Shown: piece by piece, positions 25,901-33,692 of the stretch
Numbering within the stretch: the first letter of the stretch is position 1
Layout: every line of letters starts with the position of its first letter
NCBI RefSeq assembly: GCF_001905905.1
Contig: NZ_LIVT01000002.1
Location: 372,001-436,000 of the forward strand
From: Streptomyces sp. CB02366
Lineage (GTDB): Bacteria > Actinomycetota > Actinomycetes > Streptomycetales > Streptomycetaceae
Length of the DNA stretch: 64,000 nucleotides
Direction: 5' to 3'
The notes under the pieces: model-generated
The model's database searches: none
Told to the model about the DNA's origin: nothing
Seen by the model: the letters and a program-made list of their open reading frames with translations, nothing else
Position numbers and translations under genes: made by a program

Positions 25901-26006
25901 GGCGACCTCCGGGCACGGGGACGGGAGAGACCCATGGCCACCCGATGGGCAGGTGGCCATGAACATGTCATGAGTAAGGCATGGGCGGGGGAGGGCGTAA
26001 AGGGGT

Positions 26007-26024
26007 CATTCGGTCTAGACCTGT
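26007..26024. promoter_or_regulatory. Putative DasR-responsive element (dre)
   Basis: GGTCTAGACC (26012-26021) is the exact palindromic core of the streptomycete dre consensus (ACTGGTCTAGACCAGT-like). The flanking T/A positions deviate. It lies upstream of the GH25 lysozyme and also 120 bp upstream of the VOC gene. Confidence 0.55.
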
Positions 26025-26107
26025 GCCGCCGCTCCTCACCTGGGAAAACGTCTCGCGACGGCGGGAATTTTCATTCCTGAAGGCGGCCCGCAGCCACCAT
26101 CTCTCCA

Positions 26108-26137
26108 TTGACCACAGTATTCAAACTTGACTAGAGT
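26108..26137 (+). promoter_or_regulatory. Promoter of the VOC gene, probably leaderless
   Basis: TTGACC (26108-26113), 18-nt spacer, TAGAGT (26132-26137). The expected start point falls on the ATG at 26144, and no ribosome site precedes that ATG. Confidence 0.55.
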
Positions 26138-26143
26138 GCGAGC

Positions 26144-26851
26144 ATGGCCGATACGACCATCCCGATGCTTCCCTGCCGGTCCTCCCTGATCGAGTCCGTG
26201 GTCGGCTTCTACACCGCCCTGGGTTTCCGGACGACGTACCTGCAGAAGAGCCCGTACGCGTACGCCGTGGTCGAACGGGGTTCGGTCGAGCTCCAGCTCT
26301 ACGGCATGAAGGACTACGAGCCCGCCTCCTCCCACTCCGGGTGCTATGTCCTCACCGATGACGTGGACGGTCTGCACGCGGCGTTCCGGGCCGGGCTCAA
26401 GGCGGCCTGCGGGCGGGTTCCGACGCGGGGGCTGCCGCGCATCGGGCCGCTGAAGGACATGTCGTACGGCGTGCGGCAGTTCCTGATGACCGACCCGACC
26501 GGGAACACGCTCCGGATCGGACAGCCGATCGGCGGGGAACACGGCCACCGGCCCGCTCCGAAGGAGACGTTCGCCCGCGCCCTGCACCTCGCGGACCTCT
26601 TCGCGGACTCCAAGCAGGACCTGCCGGGCGCCGCGAAGATCATCGACCGGGTGCTGGGACTCACGGACGTGTCCCCCACCCCCGTGCAGAGGCTGCGGCT
26701 GCTCGTCCTGCGCGGGGACATCGCCCAGCGGATGGGCGAGGTGGAGCGAGCGGCAGGGCTGCTGGAAGCGGCGGCGCGGGTCGAACTCGACGCGGAGGAG
26801 CGGACCACGGCGGACGACGCGCTGAGGCGGCTTGCGGAGCTGGGGGGCTGA
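26144..26851 (+). CDS. VOC (glyoxalase/bleomycin-resistance) protein with helical C-terminal half
   Basis: 235-aa protein. Residues 1-130 form a vicinal-oxygen-chelate domain: MLPCRSSLIESVVGFYTALGF, VVERGSVELQLYGM, SGCYVLTDDVDGLHAAF, QFLMTDPTGNTLRIGQP. Residues 140-235 are helical and TPR-like (GAAKIIDRVLGL, RLRLLVLRGDIAQRMGEVERAAGLLEAAARV by pieces), unusual for a stand-alone VOC protein, which is normally 120-150 aa. May bind and protect from a small molecule, or be an enzyme. Function unknown. Confidence 0.85.
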   Translation: MADTTIPMLPCRSSLIESVVGFYTALGFRTTYLQKSPYAYAVVERGSVELQLYGMKDYEPASSHSGCYVLTDDVDGLHAAFRAGLKAACGRVPTRGLPRIGPLKDMSYGVRQFLMTDPTGNTLRIGQPIGGEHGHRPAPKETFARALHLADLFADSKQDLPGAAKIIDRVLGLTDVSPTPVQRLRLLVLRGDIAQRMGEVERAAGLLEAAARVELDAEERTTADDALRRLAELGG

Positions 26852-26939
26852 GGCGGCGGCCAGGGGGAAGTCGCCCGGTCCGGCGAGGGGGCCGGTACAG
26901 GGGCCGGAGCCGGTCCCGGCCGGCCGCCGGCGCGGAGCC

Positions 26940-27206
26940 TCAGACCGACGGCGTCAGCTTCTTCGCCGTACTGCAGTGCTCGGTCCGCTCGTGCCGCCGC
27001 AACTGCACGGCCGTCAGGGCGAACAGCGCCGTGAACGCCAGCAGGAAGACCCCCGCGATCTCGGCCTGCCGACCGCCCGCGTCCCGGTCCGCCTGGAGGA
27101 CGAGAACCAGCAGGGAGATGAGCATCCCGCCGAGGTAGACCGGCCGGATCCGCCGCAACTGCCGTACGGCACGGGGTGCGAGAGCTACACGCTTCGAGGT
27201 GGCCAT
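26940..27206 (-). CDS. Small membrane protein, unknown function
   Basis: 88-aa protein starting MATSKRVALAP at 27206. A basic N-terminus is followed by two hydrophobic segments (YLGGMLISLLVLVLQ and IAGVFLLAFTALFALTAVQL) and a polar C-terminus (RRHERTEHCSTAKKL). Two-helix membrane topology with both ends inside is predicted from the charges. No family recognised. Confidence 0.65.
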   Translation of the reverse strand: MATSKRVALAPRAVRQLRRIRPVYLGGMLISLLVLVLQADRDAGGRQAEIAGVFLLAFTALFALTAVQLRRHERTEHCSTAKKLTPSV

Positions 27207-27768
27207 GGGCGCCGGGTACCCCGGAGGCGGCAGACCACTCACTCCGGACGGGGGCCGCACGGGAGGCCGTCCGCCCCGCCCCGGGGCCGCCGTGCTCACC
27301 GGCCGCCCCGGCACCCCGTTCCCGGTCTCCTGGACGCCCCGGGCCTCCGGACGGCCCCGGCCCCCCGGCCGCCCCGGCCCTCCAGCCCTCCAGCCCTCCG
27401 GTCGCCCCGGCCGTCGCCCGGCCCCTCCGCCCCACGCGTAATTCGGTGGCCGGTCGCGCGGGGACCTTGTTACGGTGCTCGCTCCTCGACCGCGGATCCG
27501 ACCGCGGGTGACCTGTGGGCGTGAGCCCTGGAAAGCAGTTGATGTATGCCCCGGCCAGTGATTCCGAGCCTCCCTCGTCGCGCCTGTGGCGCCGGGGCGA
27601 CCGGGCCTGACCGTCCGCGGCCGCCGTACGCGACCGACTGCTGACACCTCACGACCGGCTGGCATCGCACAGCCGTCCGGCTCCGCTCCACGCGCACACA
27701 CCTCCGACGCGAGGGTGCTCGGTACTTCCCTGCTGCTTCGTTCCTCACCTTCGGCAAGGAGTATCCGG
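27207..27768. other. 562-bp gap upstream of RNHCP gene
   Basis: C-rich without a called gene. A possible promoter zone is around 27460-27480 (TTGTTACGGTGC). A possible 32-codon reading frame at 27546-27644 (MPRPVIPSLPRR...) could be a leader peptide, giving the RNHCP mRNA a long 5' leader. This is speculative. Confidence 0.3.
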
Positions 27769-28161
27769 GTGTCACACGACAACCCCCAGCACCGCTCAGC
27801 CATGCCCTCCCCCTCTCCGATGTCCTCCCTGTCCACCTTCACCTGCGTCCGCTGCGGACTCACCGTCGCCGCGTACGCGCCCGACGGCAGCCGGCGCAAC
27901 CACTGCCCCAGCTGCCTGCACTCCCAGCACCTCGTCGACCATGTCGAGGGCGGCCGTTCCGACTGCGAGGGCCGGATGGCCCCGATCTCGATCGCGGTGC
28001 TGCGGACCGGCGACTGGATGGTCGTCCACCGCTGCACCCGGTGCGACGAGCTGACCTCGAACCCGGTCTGCGGGGACGACAACCAGCTGATCCTGATGCG
28101 GATGGCCGTACGTCCGCTGGCCCAGCCGCCGTTTCCGCTCGAAGCCTTCGGTGACCTGTGA
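27769..28161 (+). CDS. RNHCP-domain zinc-ribbon protein, first copy
   Basis: 130-aa protein with the RNHCP motif that names its family: FTCVRCGLTV, RRNHCPSCLHSQH, DCEGRMAPISIAV, VVHRCTRCDELTSNPVCGDDN. The Cys pairs look like zinc ligands. I choose the GTG at 27769 because AAGGAG stands 7 nt upstream; the ATG at 27802 is an alternative. Function is not established; the fold suggests nucleic-acid or protein binding. Its paralogue is the next gene. Confidence 0.85.
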   Translation: MSHDNPQHRSAMPSPSPMSSLSTFTCVRCGLTVAAYAPDGSRRNHCPSCLHSQHLVDHVEGGRSDCEGRMAPISIAVLRTGDWMVVHRCTRCDELTSNPVCGDDNQLILMRMAVRPLAQPPFPLEAFGDL

Positions 28162-28237
28162 ACCGGGCGGGCGGAGCCGGGGCCGGTCCCCTCGGCGTCA
28201 CGGGCGCCGGCGGACGCGCTCCGGGCGGGAGGCTCCG

Positions 28238-28657
28238 ATGACGCGACGCAGACCCCGGCGGTCCTCGGAGCGCCGTCCGCAGCGGCCCAAGGACGTGCTG
28301 CACGGCCCCGCCGGGGCGCGCGGCGACGCGTTCCGGTGCGTCGGGTGCCGACTCGACGTGCCCCTCGCGGCCCCGGGCACCGCGCACCGTAATCACTGCC
28401 CGTCCTGCCTGGTCAGCCTGCACGTGGACGGCCGGGTGCCGGGCGACCGGGCGGCGGGGTGCCGGGGGCGGATGGCGGCGCTGAGCCTGTCCGTGCGACA
28501 GGACGGCGAGTGGATGCTCATCCACCACTGCCTCGCGTGCGGGCGGCTCAGCGCCAACCGCATCGCGGGCGACGACAACGCGCTGGCGCTCATCCGGCTG
28601 GCCCTGCGCCCCCTCGCGGACGCGGGCGTCCCCACGCGGGCGATGCTCGCGCTGTGA
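28238..28657 (+). CDS. RNHCP-domain zinc-ribbon protein, second copy
   Basis: 139-aa paralogue of the preceding gene: FRCVGCRLDVPL, HRNHCPSCLVSLH, GCRGRMAALSLSV, IHHCLACGRLSANRIAGDDN. It has a basic N-terminal extension of about 35 residues (TRRRPRRSSERRPQRPKD). The ATG at 28238 follows GGAGG by 5 nt. The same strand and a 76-bp gap suggest co-transcription and origin by tandem duplication. Function unknown. Confidence 0.85.
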   Translation: MTRRRPRRSSERRPQRPKDVLHGPAGARGDAFRCVGCRLDVPLAAPGTAHRNHCPSCLVSLHVDGRVPGDRAAGCRGRMAALSLSVRQDGEWMLIHHCLACGRLSANRIAGDDNALALIRLALRPLADAGVPTRAMLAL

Positions 28658-28658
28658 C

Positions 28659-28740
28659 CCCGGGCCGCCCGGTGCCCGCCGGGCGGCCCCGGGCGGGAAC
28701 ACCGTGCCTGCCGGGCGGCCCGGCCTCCGGGCCGCCCGGC
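28659..28740 (+). terminator. Tandem hairpins ending the RNHCP operon
   Basis: An imperfect hairpin (28659-28693) begins 2 bp after the stop. A second, perfect 14-bp stem follows: GCCGGGCGGCCCGG / CCGGGCCGCCCGGC, loop CCT, 28710-28740. No T-tract, as usual in Streptomyces. Confidence 0.7.
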
Positions 28741-28941
28741 GGCTCTCCGGCGGATGCGGGGGCGGAAAGCGGAATGGGGCCCGGCCTCGCGGCCGGACCC
28801 CCCTCGCTTTCCCCTCCCGTCGGGCCTTCCCGTTCCCCCCGGACCCCTCCCCGGAAGTCCCGACGCCCTGTGTGACCCGGGAAGGTACCCAAAGGTTGCA
28901 GCCCTTTGCGATCTCTTTACCCCCGGCCCGGCGCAGGGCTC

Positions 28942-29775
28942 TCAGCAGGCATGTCGCAGATAGCGGTCCGCCACTTCCGCGAGGACTTCCGCCCCGTCGC
29001 GGGCCCACAGCGCCTCGTTGAAGATCTCCACCTCGATCGGGCCGTCGAAGCCCGCGGCTTCCACCGCGCGCCGGAACGCACGGAAGTCCACGCTTCCGTC
29101 GCCCAGTTGGCCGCGGCCCAGCAGGACGCCCGCCGGGAGCGGGGTGATCCAGTCGGCCAACTGGAAGGAGTGGATGCGCCCGCCCGCCCCCGCCCGGGCG
29201 ATCTCGGCCGGGGCCCGGTCGTCCCACCACAGGTGGTAGGTGTCGACGACCACGCCGACCCGCTCGGCCGGGAAGCGCTCCGCCAGCTCCAGCGCCTGGC
29301 CGAGGGTGGAGACCACGCAGCGGTCGGACGCGTACATCGGGTGCAGGGGCTCGATCGCCAGGCGCACACCGCGCTCGGCGGCGTACGGGGCCAGCTCCCC
29401 CAGGGCGTCCGCCACCCGCTCGCGGGCCCCGTGCAGATCGCGGCTGCCGGGCGGGAGGCCGCCGGAGACCAGGACCAGGGTGTCGGTGGACAGGGCCGCC
29501 GCCTCGTCGATCGCCGCCCGGTTGTCGTCCAGCGCGCGGGCGCGTTCGGCGGGGTCGAGGGCGGTGAGGAAACCGCCCCGGCAGAGGCTGGTGACGGTGA
29601 GCCCGGCAGCCGACAGGAGCCGCGCCGCGCGCTCGACGCCGTACGCCTGCACCGGGGCGCGCCACAGGCCCACCGCGCCGATGCCCGCCTTGGCGCACCC
29701 CTCGGCCAGCTCCTCCAACGACCACTGCTTGACGGTCTCCTGATTGATACTCAGGCGAGAGAGGTGGTGGTTCAC
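28942..29775 (-). CDS. Sugar phosphate isomerase/epimerase family protein
   Basis: 277-aa TIM-barrel protein: LSRLSINQETVKQWSLEE at the start, IGAVGLWRAPV, LAIEPLHPMYASDRCVV, VGVVVDTYHLWWDD, IHSFQLADWITPLP, and IEVEIFNEALWA. His, Glu and Asp in these strings are likely metal ligands. The GTG at 29775 overlaps the DUF993 stop as GTGA. Last gene of a three-gene operon with an oxidoreductase and a DUF993 protein, divergent from a LacI regulator, so a sugar or polyol catabolic step is inferred. Substrate unknown. Confidence 0.9.
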   Translation of the reverse strand: MNHHLSRLSINQETVKQWSLEELAEGCAKAGIGAVGLWRAPVQAYGVERAARLLSAAGLTVTSLCRGGFLTALDPAERARALDDNRAAIDEAAALSTDTLVLVSGGLPPGSRDLHGARERVADALGELAPYAAERGVRLAIEPLHPMYASDRCVVSTLGQALELAERFPAERVGVVVDTYHLWWDDRAPAEIARAGAGGRIHSFQLADWITPLPAGVLLGRGQLGDGSVDFRAFRRAVEAAGFDGPIEVEIFNEALWARDGAEVLAEVADRYLRHAC

Positions 29776-30929
29776 CGGGTGCCTCCGTGGACGGCGAGCA
29801 GGGCCCGCACGCGGTGCGCCGCCAGCTCCGGGTCGGGGAACAGGCCGAGTCCGTCGGCCAGTTCGTACGCCTTCGTCAGGTGCGGCAGCGAGCGGGCCGA
29901 CTGGAGTCCGCCCACCATCGTGAAGTGGTCCTGGTGACCGGCGAGCCAGGCCAGGAACACCACGCCCGTCTTGTAGAAGCGGGTGGGGGGCTGGAAGAGG
30001 TGGCGGGACAGTTCGACCGTGGGGTCCAGCAGGGCCCGGAAGCCCTCGGAGTCCCCCGTGTCCAGCACCCGCACCGCATGCGCGGCCAGCGGGCCCAGCG
30101 GGTCGAAGATGCCCAGCAGGGCATGGCTGAAGCCGCGTTCGTCGCCCGCGATCAGCTCGGGGTAGTGGAAGTCGTCGCCCGTGTAGCAGCGCACTCCGCC
30201 CGGCAGGCGGCGGCGGACGTCGATCTCGCGGGCCGCGTCCAGGAGGGAGATCTTGATGCCGTCGACCTTGTCCGGGTGTTCGGCGATCACCCCGAGGAAG
30301 GTGTCGGTGGCCTCGTCGAGGTCGGCGCTTCCCCAGTAGCCCTCCAGGGCCGGGTCGAACATCGGGCCCAGCCAGTGCAGGATCACCGGTTCGGACGCCT
30401 GGCGCAGGAGGTGGGCGTACGTCGCGAGGTAGTCCTCCGGGCCCTGCGCGGCGCGGGCCAGGGCGCGCGAGGCCATGAGGATGGGTTGGACGCCGTGCTC
30501 CTCGGCCAGCGCCAACTGCTCCTCGTACGCGGCGGTGACCTCCGCGAGGGTGGGCGCGGCGCCCTCGGGCAGCTGGTCGGCGCCGACGCCGCAGGCGATC
30601 CGGCCGCCCACCGCCTTCGCCTCGGTGGCGGAGCGGCGGATCAGTTCGGCCGCGCCCGCCCAGTCCAGGCCCATGCCGCGCTGGGCGGTGTCCATGGCCT
30701 CCGCGACGCCCAGGCCGTGGGCCCACAGGTGGCGGCGGAAGGCGAGCGTGGACTCCCAGTCGACGGCCGCGGGGTCGCCCGGCGCGATGTCCGCGCAAGG
30801 GTCGGCGACCACGTGCGCGGCCGAGAAGACGGTACGGGAGGTGGGCGCGACCGCCCCCGGGGCCAGGTCGAGCGGGGTGGCGCGGGGCGTGTAGGGGCCC
30901 TGCGGGAGGTGGAGCGTGGTCGTCGTCAC
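29772..30929 (-). CDS. DUF993 protein (DapA-like aldolase superfamily)
   Basis: 385-aa protein of the DUF993 family, related to the dihydrodipicolinate-synthase superfamily. Motifs: MDTAQRGMGLDW, GRIACGVGADQLP, VILHWLGPMFDPALEGYWG, KVDGIKISLLDAAREI with a Lys in the expected Schiff-base region, YTGDDFHYPELIAGD. Probably a lyase or aldolase acting on the product of the neighbouring oxidoreductase. Operon gene two of three; 43 bp separate it from the oxidoreductase. Confidence 0.9.
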   Translation of the reverse strand: MTTTTLHLPQGPYTPRATPLDLAPGAVAPTSRTVFSAAHVVADPCADIAPGDPAAVDWESTLAFRRHLWAHGLGVAEAMDTAQRGMGLDWAGAAELIRRSATEAKAVGGRIACGVGADQLPEGAAPTLAEVTAAYEEQLALAEEHGVQPILMASRALARAAQGPEDYLATYAHLLRQASEPVILHWLGPMFDPALEGYWGSADLDEATDTFLGVIAEHPDKVDGIKISLLDAAREIDVRRRLPGGVRCYTGDDFHYPELIAGDERGFSHALLGIFDPLGPLAAHAVRVLDTGDSEGFRALLDPTVELSRHLFQPPTRFYKTGVVFLAWLAGHQDHFTMVGGLQSARSLPHLTKAYELADGLGLFPDPELAAHRVRALLAVHGGTR

Positions 30930-30972
30930 GGCAGCGGCTCCCCGTCGGGGCGCCGCGCGGTCGGGCGGTACG

Positions 30973-32124
30973 TCACAGGGTCAGCTCCGGGAGGTCGAAG
31001 CGGCGGCCCTCGGCGGAGGACTTCAGCCCCAGTTCGGCCAGTTGGACGCCCCGGGCGCCGGCCAGCAGGTCCCAGGTGTACGGCTCGTCCAGGACCACGT
31101 GGCGCAGGAACAGCTCCCACTGCGCCTTGAAGCCGTTGTCGAACTCCTGGTTGTCCGGGACCTCCTGCCACTGGTCGCGGAAGGACTCGGTGACCGGGAG
31201 GTCCGGGTTCCAGACGGGCTTGGGGGTCGCCGAGCGGTGCTGGACACGGCAGTTGCGCAGTCCGGCGACCGCCGAGCCGTGGACGCCGTCGACCTGGAAC
31301 TCGACCAGCTCGTCGCGGTTGACCCGTACCGTCCAGGAGGAGTTGATCTGGGCGACGGCCCCGCTCGCCAGCTGGAAGATGCCGTACGCGGCGTCGTCGG
31401 CGGTCGCCTCGTACGGCTCGCCCCGCTCGTCCCACCGCCGCGGAACGTGCGTCCGCACGTGGGCGGTGACGGAGGCGACCGGGCCGAACAGCTCGTGCAG
31501 CACGTACTCCCAGTGCGGGAACATGTCCACGACGATGCCGCCGCCGTCCTCCGCGCGGTAGTTCCACGAGGGGCGCTGGGCCTCCTGCCAGTCGCCCTCG
31601 AAGACCCAGTAGCCGAACTCCCCGCGCACGGACAGGATCTCGCCGAAGAAGCCGCCGTCGATGAGGCGCTTGAGCTTGCGCAGGCCCGGCAGGAAGATCT
31701 TGTCCTGGACCACGCCGTTCTTGACGCCGGCGTCCCGGGCGAGCCGGGCCAGGTCGAGGGCGCCCTCCAGGTCCGTGGCGGTCGGCTTCTCGGTGTAGAC
31801 GTGCTTGCCCGCCGCGATCGCCTTCCTGATCGCCTCCACCCGGGCCGACGTGACCTGGGCGTCGAAGTAGACCTCGACCGTGTCGTCCGCCAGGACGGCG
31901 TCCAGGTCGGTGGACCACTCGGTCAGGCCGTGGCGCTCGGCGAGTTCCTCCAGGGCGTGGGCCCTGCGGCCGACGAGCACGGGCTCGGGCCACACCACAT
32001 CGCCGCCGCCGAGATCGAGACCGCCCTGTTCGCGGATGGCGAGGATCGAGCGCACCAGGTGCTGCCGGTATCCCATGCGTCCCGTGACGCCGTTCATGGC
32101 GATGCGCACTGTCCTGCGTGTCAC
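30973..32124 (-). CDS. Gfo/Idh/MocA-family oxidoreductase
   Basis: 383-aa NAD(P)-dependent sugar or polyol dehydrogenase. Rossmann N-terminus RIAMNGVTGRMGYRQHLVR is unusual (MNGVTGRMG in place of the common GxGxxG). Then VEVYFDAQVTSARVEAIRKA, the EKP motif in KHVYTEKPTATDLEGAL, and the C-terminal GGIVVDMFPHWEYVLHELFG. The GTG at 32124 has GGAGGG 6 nt upstream. First gene of the operon, with a LacI-type operator just upstream of its ribosome site. Confidence 0.93.
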   Translation of the reverse strand: MTRRTVRIAMNGVTGRMGYRQHLVRSILAIREQGGLDLGGGDVVWPEPVLVGRRAHALEELAERHGLTEWSTDLDAVLADDTVEVYFDAQVTSARVEAIRKAIAAGKHVYTEKPTATDLEGALDLARLARDAGVKNGVVQDKIFLPGLRKLKRLIDGGFFGEILSVRGEFGYWVFEGDWQEAQRPSWNYRAEDGGGIVVDMFPHWEYVLHELFGPVASVTAHVRTHVPRRWDERGEPYEATADDAAYGIFQLASGAVAQINSSWTVRVNRDELVEFQVDGVHGSAVAGLRNCRVQHRSATPKPVWNPDLPVTESFRDQWQEVPDNQEFDNGFKAQWELFLRHVVLDEPYTWDLLAGARGVQLAELGLKSSAEGRRFDLPELTL

Positions 32125-32146
32125 GAAAGTCCCTCCATACAGCGGT

Positions 32147-32160
32147 AGCAAGCGCTTTCT
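32147..32160. promoter_or_regulatory. LacI-family operator in divergent region
   Basis: AGCAAGCGCTTTCT contains the AAGCGCTT palindrome with central CG, typical of LacI/GalR operators. It lies between the oxidoreductase operon (start 32124, minus) and the lacI gene (start 32235, plus), so autoregulation and operon repression are both expected. Confidence 0.75.
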
Positions 32161-32234
32161 ATCGGGGATGACGCTAGCCTGCCGCAAGCGGCCGGACAAG
32201 AGGGGGCCGCACGGCATCTCCACGGAGGACAGCG

Positions 32235-33326
32235 ATGACAGTCACCCTGGCGGATGTGGCGGCGCGCGCCCGGGTGTCGCCCGCCACCGTCTCCCGCGTG
32301 CTGAACGGCAACTACCCGGTGGCGGCCTCGACGCGGGAGCGGGTCCTGCGTGCGGTGGACGACCTCGACTACGTGCTCAACGGGCCCGCCAGCTCCCTCG
32401 CGGCGGCCACGTCGGACCTGGTCGGCATCCTGGTCAACGACATCGCCGACCCGTTCTTCGGGATCATGGCGGGGGCGGCGCAGACGCAGATCGGCGGCCC
32501 CGGGGACGGTTCGGGGCGGGCGGGCGGCGAGAAGCTGGCCGTCATCTGCAACACCGGGGGCTCCCCGGAGCGCGAACTCACCTATCTCACACTCCTCCAG
32601 CGCCAGCGCGCCGCCGCCGTCGTCCTCACGGGGGGCGCGGTCGAGCTCCCGGCGCACCGGGCGGCGATCGCCGCGAAACTGGCGAAGCTCGCGGACGCGG
32701 GCACCCGGATCGTCTTCTGCGGGCGGCCCCCGCTGCCCGAGGGGGACGCGCTCGTCGCCGCGCTCGCCTTCGACAACCGGGGCGGGGGCCGGCGGCTCAC
32801 CGAGCACCTGCTCTCGCTCGGCCACCGCAGGATCGGCTACGTCGCCGGGCCCCCGGAACGGACCACCACCCGGCACCGCCTGGAGGGGCACCGGGAGGCG
32901 CTGCGCACGGCCGGAATCACACCCGACCCGACGGGCTCCGGGGACGTCGGGGAGGAGGACCGGCTCACCGTGCACGGCCCCTACGACCGGCGCTCCGGCT
33001 ACGAAGCCACCCTCGAACTCCTGCGCAGGGCACCGGACGTGACCGCGATCGTGGCCGCCAACGACACCGTGGCGCTGGGCGCGTGCGCCGCCGTACGGGA
33101 TCAGGGGATGCGCATCCCCCAGGACATCTCGGTCGCGGGCTTCGACGATCTGCCGTTCTCGGTGGACGCGGTCCCGGCCCTGACGACGGTCCGGCTGCCG
33201 CTCTTCGAGGCGGGGGCCCGGGCCGGGCGGCTCGCGATGGGCAAGGAGAACCCCCCGCCGGGCGGCATCGCGACCATCGCGGCCGAACTGATGATCCGGG
33301 GCTCCACGGCGGCGCCGAGGGGGTGA
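32235..33326 (+). CDS. LacI-family transcriptional regulator
   Basis: 363-aa regulator: N-terminal HTH and hinge VTLADVAARARVSPATVSRVLNG and YVLNGPASSLA by segments, then a periplasmic-binding-protein-like effector domain with VGILVNDIADPFFG, HRRIGYVAGP, AIVAANDTVALGACAAV and VAGFDDLPFSVDAVPALTTV. Slightly long because of Gly-rich inserts near residues 90 and 235. Divergent from, and inferred repressor of, the oxidoreductase/DUF993/isomerase operon; the effector is presumably its sugar substrate. Confidence 0.95.
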   Translation: MTVTLADVAARARVSPATVSRVLNGNYPVAASTRERVLRAVDDLDYVLNGPASSLAAATSDLVGILVNDIADPFFGIMAGAAQTQIGGPGDGSGRAGGEKLAVICNTGGSPERELTYLTLLQRQRAAAVVLTGGAVELPAHRAAIAAKLAKLADAGTRIVFCGRPPLPEGDALVAALAFDNRGGGRRLTEHLLSLGHRRIGYVAGPPERTTTRHRLEGHREALRTAGITPDPTGSGDVGEEDRLTVHGPYDRRSGYEATLELLRRAPDVTAIVAANDTVALGACAAVRDQGMRIPQDISVAGFDDLPFSVDAVPALTTVRLPLFEAGARAGRLAMGKENPPPGGIATIAAELMIRGSTAAPRG

Positions 33327-33692
33327 GCCGGTCCGGGACCGGCGCCCGGGGACGGACGGCTCCACGGGTACGGACCCTCTCGCCGATCGGGCCGGCCGCC
33401 CCTGGTGCGCGCCGCCGCATCAGCCGGCGCGGGGCGGCCACCGGCGCCCGGCCACGGCGCACCGCGCCCTGACGGCCCGCCCGCTCACCTGACTGCCTGA
33501 CTGCCTGGCTGCCTGGCTGCCTGGCTGGCTGGCTGCCCGCCCGTCTGGCTGGCTGACTGACTGCGGAGAGAGGGCGCCCCCTCTGACCTCGGCTATGACC
33601 TGGGAGGTAATCGACCCCGGCCCCGGCGACCGGGCATGTTGGTCGCACGGGCGGCGACGGGCCGCATCGGGCGGGACGAGACGAGGTACGGG
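33327..33692. other. 366-bp gap with simple repeat
   Basis: Begins with GC-rich, partly self-complementary sequence that may terminate lacI. It contains the CTGG/CTGA repeat at 33489-33565 and ends with the leader of the secreted SnoaL-like gene. No gene seen. Confidence 0.4.
33489..33565 (+). repeat. CTGA/CTGG/CTGC tetranucleotide-type repeat
   Basis: About 77 bp built of CTGACTGC, CTGGCTGC and CTGGCTGG units, interrupted once by CCGCCCGT. Low complexity, intergenic, unusual for this genome type. Confidence 0.85.

Noticed and set aside
33489..33565. CRISPR array
   Set aside because: The repeat unit is 4-8 bp with no spacers, and no cas genes are nearby.
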